Below, piece after piece: positions 1-4,898 of a stretch of 7,852 nucleotides of DNA. Source of the DNA: Planctomycetota bacterium (GTDB lineage Bacteria; Planctomycetota; Phycisphaerae; Tepidisphaerales; Tepidisphaeraceae); contig JAEZED010000074.1 in the NCBI GenBank assembly GCA_023417885.1, positions 1-7,852 on the forward strand, written 5' to 3'. How positions within the stretch are numbered: the stretch's first letter is position 1; every line of letters begins with the position of its first letter. The notes beneath the pieces are model-generated. The model was not told where the DNA came from. It saw only the letters and a program-made list of their open reading frames with translations, and made no database searches. A program made the position numbers and the translations under genes.

Positions 1-41
1 CTCGCCCGTCGCCATGCGGCGCCACCCCTGGAGATCCCCGT

Positions 42-61
42 CCAGGTTACCCCGAACCTGG
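42..61. other. Small hairpin (7-bp stem)
   Basis: CCAGGTT (42-48) and AACCTGG (55-61) form a perfect 7-bp inverted repeat around a 6-nt loop. No T-run follows on either strand, so it is not an evident intrinsic terminator. The surrounding stretch, 1-127, shows no recognisable gene. Confidence 0.35.
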
Positions 62-127
62 GAGCTTGAGGGCCAGGTCCTAGTCGAGATCCGACGTGAG
101 CCGGCTCCCCCCGGTCGGCCCAAATGA

Positions 128-154
128 GGAGCCGTCCCGGTTCGAGGGACGGCT
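128..154 (+). repeat. REP-like hairpin with GGAG foot
   Basis: AGCCGTCCC (130-138) and GGGACGGCT (146-154) form a perfect 9-bp stem around the loop GGTTCGA. Reading GGAG at 128-131 gives a GGAG tetranucleotide at the foot of a 7-bp hairpin, the layout of REP elements recognised by REP-associated tyrosine transposases. Motif A starts 4 nt after the stem. Only one copy of this hairpin is seen in the window, so the REP assignment is an inference. Confidence 0.4.
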
Positions 155-177
155 AACGGGGCCAAGTGTAGTTTTTG
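153..177 (+). repeat. Motif copy A (GGGGCCAAGTGTAGTT type)
   Basis: The 19-nt core at 158-176 belongs to the window-wide family with consensus GGGGNCARGTNYARTTCTK. It closely matches copy G: CTAACGGGGCCA is shared exactly, then one A/G difference, then GTGTAGTT. It sits directly behind the REP-like hairpin. Confidence 0.6.
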
Positions 178-183
178 CCAGAT

Positions 184-204
184 AAGGGGACGGAGGCAAT
201 TAAG
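184..204 (+). repeat. Motif copy B, 21-nt direct repeat with copy D
   Basis: AAGGGGACGGAGG followed by CAATTAAG. It is identical to the copy at 2108-2128 except for one base (C versus T at 197), in the same orientation, so the pair brackets the amidohydrolase gene. It ends in a partly palindromic AATTAA and lies 8 nt after copy A. Confidence 0.7.
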
Positions 205-238
205 ACGCTCAGCTTCACCAGTCCGCCCTGCGAACAGC

Positions 239-257
239 GGGGTCATGTTCACCTCCT
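239..257 (+). repeat. Motif copy C (GGGGTCATGTTCACC type)
   Basis: GGGGTCATGTTCACCTCCT is most like copy F (GGGTCA, one base, GTTCAC, one base, TC). On the - strand it reads as AGGAGGTGAACATG, a near-perfect Shine-Dalgarno plus ATG. This is probably a by-product of the motif and not evidence for a gene. Confidence 0.5.
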
Positions 258-533
258 CTTCGAGTAGAGCACCCGCTGACCTTTGAGAGCGCGGTCCACA
301 GGCGAGCAACTGCTGGCGCCCTTGCAGCAGCAGCGTCAGCGTGTGTCCGCCGTGCAATCGACCCTGGCCAGGTGGGGATCGCGCAGGGTGCCGCTGTACG
401 TGATCGTGCGCTCCCCGCGCGGTCGCAAGCATATGGCCGGCGCCATTCCGGACGATGCGTCCTGGCATGCGGCAGGGAAGGATCGCGCCCCCCGGAACTG
501 CGATGCGTCGGCGCCGTGGCGCGACTCTGCCAC

Positions 534-560
534 GCCCGGCAAGACGGTAGCCGGCTTTTT
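534..560 (+). terminator. Weak terminator-like hairpin before the amidohydrolase gene
   Basis: GCCCGGC (534-540) pairs with GCCGGC (550-555) with one bulged C and a 9-nt loop, followed at once by TTTTT (556-560). The shape is that of an intrinsic terminator or attenuator on the + strand, 38 nt before the gene start. No upstream gene on that strand is visible in the window, so its function is uncertain. Confidence 0.3.
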
Positions 561-586
561 GAGGTAGGTTGCCTCCATCCACTCCC

Positions 587-591
587 GGAGG
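587..591 (+). promoter_or_regulatory. Ribosome binding site of the amidohydrolase gene
   Basis: GGAGG is followed by 7 nt and then ATG at 599. It decides the start: the in-frame ATG at 569 has no comparable site and would place ten extra residues in front of the lipoprotein signal. Confidence 0.6.
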
Positions 592-598
592 ACGGAGC

Positions 599-2044
599 AT
601 GCATCAGTTCACTGCGCGTGCATCGTGGCCAAGGACCATCCTGTCCACGGCCGCACTCGGCCTGCTGTTGGCGGCATGTGCGCCATCCGGCAATGCCGCG
701 GCAATCGCCGCGGCCACGGAGCGGCCGGAAGCCGTGCCGCGAACGGTCGCCTTCGTTGGCGTCAACGTGGTGCCGATGGATCGCGAGAGAGTGCTGGAGG
801 CGCACACGGTCGTCGTCGAGGATGGACGGATCGTGTCGGTCGCGCCGAGCGATGCGGCGCGGGTGCCGGAGGGTGCGCAGCGGATCGATGGCATCGGGCG
901 TTGGCTGATGCCGGGACTGGCGGAGATGCACGGCCACGTGCCCGGTGCGGACGATCCCGAGTACGCGGAAGATGTGCTGTTCCTGTACGTGTCGAACGGC
1001 GTGACCACGGTGCGCAACATGGCCGGGAGCGCGTCGCACCTGGCACTGCGCGAACGGATCGCGCGCGGCGACCTGCCGGGGCCGACGCTGCATGCGGCCA
1101 GCCCGTGGCTCAGCGACGAAACGGCGGGCACGCCCGAGCGCGCCGAACAGATGGTGCGCGAGTACCACGCGGCGGGCTTCGACCTGATCAAGCTGGGCGG
1201 CATTCCGCCCGAGGCCTATGCGCGCATGGCGCAGACCGCGCACGCGCTCGGCATGCCGTTCGCGGGGCACGTGCCGGGCGAGGTCGGGCTGGTCGGTGCG
1301 CTCGATGCGCGGCAAGCGTCGATTGACCACTTCGACCGCTACGCCGAGTTCCTCGCGGCGGAAGGCACCGGCTTTGCAACGCGGGACAAGGGATTTTTTG
1401 GGAGCGGAGTGGTCGATCTGGTCGATACCGCCCGCATTCCCGAAGCCGTGGCGCGGACGCTCGCGGCCGGGACCTGGAACGTGCCAACGCTGAGCCTGGT
1501 CGAGCACCTGGCCTCGCCCGAACCGGCCGAATCGATGATCGAGTGGCCGGAGATGCGCTACATGCCCAAGCGCGTGCGCGACGGATGGGTGGCGGCCAAA
1601 CGCGACATGCAGTCGCGCGATACGTTCCGGCCGGCGGCCGCGCAGCGGCTGGTCGAGGTGCGGCGGCAGTTGCTCAAGGCGCTGCACGACGCGGAAGCGC
1701 CGATCGCGCTCGGTTCGGATGCGCCGCAGTTCTTCAACGTGCCGGGCTTCTCGATCCACCACGAGATGCGGATGATGGCCGCGGCCGGCCTGACGCCCTT
1801 CGATGTGCTGGCGACGGGCACGCGCGAGCCGGCGCGTTACTTCAACACGCCGGAGGCATTCGGCACGGTCGAACCCGGTCGGCGTGCCGACCTGATCCTG
1901 CTCGAGGCCAATCCGCTCGACGACCTCGCAAACGTGCGCCGACGCGTCGGCGTGATGGTCCGCGGGCGGTGGTGGCCGGAGGAGGAGATCCAGTCGCGGC
2001 TGCAGGAGATCGCGGAGGCGGTGGCCGGGCGGGACGCCGGCTGA
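599..2044 (+). CDS. Lipoprotein amidohydrolase (imidazolonepropionase/prolidase-like, COG1228 type)
   Basis: This is a 481-residue metal-dependent hydrolase of the amidohydrolase superfamily, probably anchored to the envelope. The substrate cannot be read from sequence; relatives cleave amide or peptide-like bonds. The N-terminus has a charged start, a hydrophobic stretch (about 13-26) and a lipobox LLAAC ending at Cys27, with Ala at +2, which under the E. coli Lol rule suggests the outer membrane. A small beta-sandwich segment (about 48-105) leads into the barrel. All six expected metal-site residues are visible: H111 and H113 (HGH after MPGLAEM), K198 (DLIKLGG), H224 (FAGHVPG), H244 (SIDHF) and D374 (LGSDAP). 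The C-terminal segment (about 400-460: GTVEPGRRADLILLEANPL) is typical of the family. I chose ATG 599 over the in-frame ATG at 569 because GGAGG at 587-591 lies 7 nt upstream and the signal peptide then starts correctly. The gene stands alone on the + strand, between motif copies C and D. Confidence 0.92.
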   Translation: MHQFTARASWPRTILSTAALGLLLAACAPSGNAAAIAAATERPEAVPRTVAFVGVNVVPMDRERVLEAHTVVVEDGRIVSVAPSDAARVPEGAQRIDGIGRWLMPGLAEMHGHVPGADDPEYAEDVLFLYVSNGVTTVRNMAGSASHLALRERIARGDLPGPTLHAASPWLSDETAGTPERAEQMVREYHAAGFDLIKLGGIPPEAYARMAQTAHALGMPFAGHVPGEVGLVGALDARQASIDHFDRYAEFLAAEGTGFATRDKGFFGSGVVDLVDTARIPEAVARTLAAGTWNVPTLSLVEHLASPEPAESMIEWPEMRYMPKRVRDGWVAAKRDMQSRDTFRPAAAQRLVEVRRQLLKALHDAEAPIALGSDAPQFFNVPGFSIHHEMRMMAAAGLTPFDVLATGTREPARYFNTPEAFGTVEPGRRADLILLEANPLDDLANVRRRVGVMVRGRWWPEEEIQSRLQEIAEAVAGRDAG

Positions 2045-2107
2045 GCGCGGTGTTGGCGAGTGGTGCCTATGACAGTTTCGGTGCCGCGATCGATGCGCTG
2101 GCAGCTT

Positions 2108-2128
2108 AAGGGGACGGAGGTAATTAAG
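2108..2128 (+). repeat. Motif copy D, 21-nt direct repeat with copy B
   Basis: AAGGGGACGGAGG followed by TAATTAAG, 20 of 21 bases identical to copy B. It lies 63 nt after the amidohydrolase stop codon. A possible decayed neighbour (GGTCAGGCAGTCCTT) follows directly at 2128-2142. The gap 2045-2267 shows no gene. Confidence 0.7.
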
Positions 2129-2267
2129 GTCAGGCAGTCCTTTTGCCTAGCGCTGCCGTGTCTTGGTGTACTTGAGGCTCACAGTCTGGTGCTGCGCCTC
2201 GCCGCGAGCGAGAGGGATGGGTAGGCGCGTGGCTGGCTTCAGGCACGAACTCCGGACGTTTGGCGAG

Positions 2268-2873
2268 TCAGTCTGCCAGTTGCGCCAGGAACGTCGTCGC
2301 ATCCAACCGGCAATGCCCCTCGATGGCGCCCGGCAGGTTGAACACCCGCGGCCGCCGCCGGAAGTCGAACACCCGATACAGCTGGTAGCGTTCGGCATCG
2401 GTGCTGGAGCGGGCCAGTTCGGTGCGTGACACAAAGAATGGTGTGAGTTCTCCGAAGGCCGTGGTCTTGACCTCGATCAGGCGTTCGCGGCCGCCCGTTT
2501 CGAAGGACAGCACATCGAAGCCCAGGCCGTCGCCCTGCGTTTCGGACACCTGCTCGACACGCTCGGCCAGTACCTTGCGGCCGGCGGCATGCAGGCGCTG
2601 CGCCTCCAACTCCATGACGAACAGTTCGCCTCCCCTGCCCAGGGAGCGGTTGTGCGACTCTCGGGCCAGGTAGTCGCGGCGCGCGGGGGAGAAGCGCGGC
2701 GCATACTGTGGCGGTGCCTCCTTCAGGCGTTTGGGCTTCGGCTTGGGGATCCAGACCTGCTCGTCGACTACAGCTTCCGCGATGGCTGCCGGCCGCGTCA
2801 CCGCGTGCTCGGCCGCTACCTGCAGCGCTGGCCTGTGGCCCAGTTGCGCTTCCACGACCTCAAGCAGTAGCAA
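2268..2873 (-). CDS. DUF3883 (NOV_C) domain protein, probably 5'-truncated remnant
   Basis: This is a 201-codon reading frame counted from a TTG at 2873. Residues about 75-175 form a DUF3883 (Protein NO VEIN C-terminal) domain with a PD-(D/E)xK nuclease-like core: E83 (GRGGELF), D120 (GDGLGFD), E134 and K136 (LIEVKTT), then VSRTEL (148-153) and YQLYRVFDF (163-171). Catalysis is untested; the family is common near helicases and defence genes. The start is poor. There is no ATG, GTG or ribosome binding site, and the frame stays open upstream to a stop at 2922-2924, reading SGYKALENYQ just before the TTG. From memory, relatives have a GYKP..NYQ segment about 80-90 residues into the protein, so an N-terminal part is missing. 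The stop that closes the frame lies inside repeat motif E, which suggests the gene was cut at that repeat. The C-terminus looks complete (stop TGA at 2268). It may be a pseudogene or an expressed fragment. Confidence 0.75.
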   Translation of the reverse strand: MLLLEVVEAQLGHRPALQVAAEHAVTRPAAIAEAVVDEQVWIPKPKPKRLKEAPPQYAPRFSPARRDYLARESHNRSLGRGGELFVMELEAQRLHAAGRKVLAERVEQVSETQGDGLGFDVLSFETGGRERLIEVKTTAFGELTPFFVSRTELARSSTDAERYQLYRVFDFRRRPRVFNLPGAIEGHCRLDATTFLAQLAD

Positions 2874-2914
2874 CTGGTAGTTCTCCAGGGCCTTGTACCC
2901 ACTGACGGTGCGGG

Positions 2915-2938
2915 AACGGGGTCAGGTTTAGTTCTTGC
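2915..2938 (+). repeat. Motif copy E, at the broken 5' end of the DUF3883 gene
   Basis: The core GGGGTCAGGTTTAGTTCTT is at 2918-2936. Read on the - strand, its TCA (2922-2924) is the stop codon that closes the DUF3883 frame upstream. It is the clearest GGGGTCAGG-type copy in the window. The rest of the gap, 2939-3103, has no recognisable gene. Confidence 0.65.
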
Positions 2939-3059
2939 GTGAGAGCCCGCCCTTCTTCAGACAGACGTGGCTGCGCTCGACCAATAAATTTGCGGTGGCC
3001 GACGTCCTCGATTCGTCGGTGGCGGGTATCGCGAGGTTTATCGAACACCGCGCGGGTTC

Positions 3060-3077
3060 GCCTGTCTGAGTACAGGC
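3060..3077. other. Small hairpin downstream of the TPR gene
   Basis: GCCTGT (3060-3065) and ACAGGC (3072-3077) form a 6-bp stem with a 6-nt loop, 26 nt after the TPR stop codon on the - strand. There is no T-run, so it is at most a weak transcript-end structure. Confidence 0.25.
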
Positions 3078-3103
3078 CGGGTCCTCGTCAGGGCGCCATC
3101 CGC

Positions 3104-4624
3104 TCAGCCGTTGATGTGGCAGTACAGGTCGTAGCGCTCAACGCGGCCCACGGCGTTGATGGCGTCGACGATATCGTCGCGGGCGAGAAAGGCTTGTCTA
3201 AGGGCTCGTTCGCGCACCTGGACCGCCAACGGTTCCGGTAAGCGGCAGTCCTGGGCCCATTCCAGCGCCTCTGAACGCTCGCTCTCCGACGCAAGTAGCT
3301 TGCGCATCAGGTCCGCCGCCTGGTCAGGCTGCTCACCCAAGAGCAGGGCCTCCAGATATCTGATCGGTGCGTCGTCGACGAGTCCGGCCAATTCTTTCAG
3401 CGCGGCAGCCGCGGCCGGCTGGTCGCCCAGCTGGAGCGCAGCGCAGTGGCGGATGGCGGCACGCACCGCCTGACCGTACGGGCTCATGTCCGCCTCACCG
3501 GCCACTGCCGCCGCCGCGAGTGCCGCTTCGGCATTGCCGCGGTCGCACTCGAGGCTCCCGAGATTGAGTGCCTGGCTGACGTTGGGTTGGCCGTTCTCGC
3601 CGAGTTGACTCGCCCGCCGCAGCTCATCCACAGCCTCCTCGATGCGACCCATCCTCCGCAGGGCCAGGGACTTGTAATTCATCAACCACACCTGGCGATC
3701 CAGATCGGTGAACGGTGGTGCGTCGAGAGGCGCGGATGCGATACGGGCAAGCGTCGCATCACTCAGCGCAATCGCCTCCTCGTGTTGCCCACCAAGCAGC
3801 AGCTGGTGGCCGAGTGAAACGAGCGGTTCAAGCTGGTCCGGATACGCCTCTGCTAACCGGCGCGCGCGCTCGATCTCGCGGACGTTCGCGTGCGTCACGT
3901 TGGCGCGCCAGCTGGATGCGTCAAGCACCGGGTCGAAGCGGCGGTCGGCGCGCATCAGTATCAGTGTTCCGGGATCGGTGATGCGACGGGCCACGATCCG
4001 GGCCCGATCCATGTCTCCCTGGCTGAGGCGCGATCGTGCCAGCTGGTACCAGATGCCACTTGGCGTGCCTGCGCTGCCACCTTTCCAGTTGGCGTCGAAC
4101 AGCGCCTGCTGGAAGGCCAGGCGATCCGGGGTGCTGGTGTCTCCCTGCTGGGCAAGGGGGTACACAAGGTCCGGGCTCAGGTTGGGCAGTACCTCGGGCC
4201 ACCGACCAATCAAGATCGTCATCGCGCGAGCCGCCGCATCCTGGTCATGCTGGTCCAGCGCGACCAGGCTCATGCGGTACCAGTCGTCGGGATCGTCGCT
4301 GCCCAGCTCCGCAACCTGTGCAAACCAGGCAGCTGCGGCAGGCAGGCGCCCGTTGTGGGCTGCGCTCCACGCCGCGGCCGACAGCAGGCGGCGGCGATCG
4401 TCCTCCGGCAGCTGGCCAAAGCGTGCGTCGGCAATGACGTCCTGCAGCAGGGGATCTGCACGCGCGTGGGCGTCAGCCTGCGCCGCAGTCCAGGCTTCCA
4501 GAATCCTTTGCCGGTAGAACGTCTCTTCCTGGTCCTGTGCCATGGCGGCACCGACCACGGTCCCGGCCAGGAGCAAGATCGCTGCCGCGATGCCACGAAG
4601 TCTGACCACTGGCTTTCCCCTCAT
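3104..4624 (-). CDS. Exported tetratricopeptide-repeat protein, function unknown
   Basis: This is a 506-residue protein with a clear Sec signal peptide: RGKPVVRLR, a hydrophobic core at about 11-27, and an AMA/Q cleavage site after residue 29. There is no lipobox, so a periplasmic or secreted location is expected. The mature part is alpha-helical, with TPR-like helix pairs at about 80-106, 114-140, 191-212, 265-293, 312-340, 350-375, 388-413 and 423-445; the clearest is the pair around NYKSLALRRMGRIEEAVDEL. Such repeats usually bind other proteins. There is no enzymatic motif. The C-terminus ends YCHING, and cysteines lie at 360, 394, 460 and 502. The start is ATG 4624, preceded by a G-rich weak ribosome site; an upstream in-frame TTG at 4642 is less likely. 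It lies between the helicase gene and the DUF3883 gene on the same strand, but gaps of about 230-275 bp with repeat motifs argue against one transcript. A weak candidate promoter (TTCCAA, 17 nt, TACGCT on the - strand, about 4655-4683) is not convincing. Confidence 0.85.
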   Translation of the reverse strand: MRGKPVVRLRGIAAAILLLAGTVVGAAMAQDQEETFYRQRILEAWTAAQADAHARADPLLQDVIADARFGQLPEDDRRRLLSAAAWSAAHNGRLPAAAAWFAQVAELGSDDPDDWYRMSLVALDQHDQDAAARAMTILIGRWPEVLPNLSPDLVYPLAQQGDTSTPDRLAFQQALFDANWKGGSAGTPSGIWYQLARSRLSQGDMDRARIVARRITDPGTLILMRADRRFDPVLDASSWRANVTHANVREIERARRLAEAYPDQLEPLVSLGHQLLLGGQHEEAIALSDATLARIASAPLDAPPFTDLDRQVWLMNYKSLALRRMGRIEEAVDELRRASQLGENGQPNVSQALNLGSLECDRGNAEAALAAAAVAGEADMSPYGQAVRAAIRHCAALQLGDQPAAAAALKELAGLVDDAPIRYLEALLLGEQPDQAADLMRKLLASESERSEALEWAQDCRLPEPLAVQVRERALRQAFLARDDIVDAINAVGRVERYDLYCHING

Positions 4625-4714
4625 GCGCCCCCCGACACCCAAGCCCCGGTCCTAGCGTAGAAGGTCGCGGTAGCGGTTGGAAGACGTGCCGGGCTTTTTT
4701 CCGGGAAGAGAAGA

Positions 4715-4738
4715 TCGGGTCAGGTTCACTTCTGAAGG
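4715..4738 (+). repeat. Motif copy F (GGGTCAGGTTCACTTCTG type)
   Basis: The core is 4716-4734, with the first G of the consensus replaced by C. It lies about 90 nt upstream of the TPR start codon and 53 nt before copy G; copies B and C are spaced similarly (53 nt). Confidence 0.55.
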
Positions 4739-4750
4739 AAAAGCCAAGCC

Positions 4751-4770
4751 ACGGACTAACGGACTAACGG
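4751..4770 (+). repeat. Short tandem repeat, octamer ACGGACTA x2.5
   Basis: ACGGACTA occurs at 4751-4758 and 4759-4766, followed by ACGG. It runs directly into copy G. Copy A has a single, shortened counterpart in front of it (ACGGCTAACGGGG), so the octamer looks like a local duplication of the motif's left edge. Confidence 0.55.
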
Positions 4771-4788
4771 GGCCAGGTGTAGTTCTGG
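4764..4788 (+). repeat. Motif copy G (GGGGCCAGGTGTAGTT type)
   Basis: The core is 4769-4787 and is the closest relative of copy A. It lies in the gap between the helicase stop and the TPR start. No other structure of note was found in 4789-4898. Confidence 0.6.
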
Positions 4789-4898
4789 ATCAGGTGTGGC
4801 GACAAGTGCCATCTGATGACCTGATCGCTCGCCGTCCCGGGCCGTGGAGGTGGGCGAAAGAGAGCCAGAGTCGACCTTTCAGCCTCAATGCAACGGCC

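Larger units (their letters stand above)
1..246 (-). other. Open frame off the left edge with a strong apparent RBS, doubtful gene
   Basis: From ATG 246 on the - strand (starting MTPLFAGRTGEAER) a frame stays open to the window edge, about 82 codons, preceded by AGGAGGTGAAC. However, its codons run straight through motifs B and A and the REP-like hairpin, and the product matches nothing I recognise. The start signal itself is motif C. A second in-frame ATG at 15 (MATGE) could be the start of a gene continuing to the left. I treat it as probably non-coding. Confidence 0.12.
261..598. other. Upstream region of the amidohydrolase gene, no recognisable gene
   Basis: This stretch holds the terminator-like hairpin at 534-560 and the ribosome site at 587-591. 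Two short frames exist: 283-567 on the + strand from a TTG, and 578-336 on the - strand from an ATG (MEATYLKKPATV...). Neither has a convincing ribosome site or a product I recognise. No clear promoter was seen. It may contain decayed coding sequence: the - strand frame ending at 336 could be continued, by a frameshift, in the frame that reaches ATG 246. Confidence 0.4.

Noticed and set aside
215..1762. A 515-codon open frame on the - strand opposite the amidohydrolase gene
   Set aside because: It is antisense to a gene with clear family motifs, has Arg/His-rich composition typical of GC-rich shadow frames, no domain and no ribosome site.
1543..2109. A 188-codon + strand frame overlapping the 3' half of the amidohydrolase
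   Set aside because: It has the low-complexity Ala/Gly/Arg composition of a frame shadow. Only its last 22 codons lie outside the real gene, and these are noted separately.
2860..3048. A 62-codon - strand frame containing QELNLTPF
   Set aside because: The peptide is simply the reverse-strand reading of motif E, and nothing else in it is recognisable.
3708..4660. Two long + strand frames (256 and 269 codons) opposite the TPR gene
   Set aside because: The - strand frame has a signal peptide and TPR helices; the opposite frames have no recognisable features.
4689..4704. CCGGG-CTTTTTT-CCGGG taken as a terminator
   Set aside because: The arms are a direct repeat that can pair only over four bases, and the T-run lies in the loop, not after the stem.
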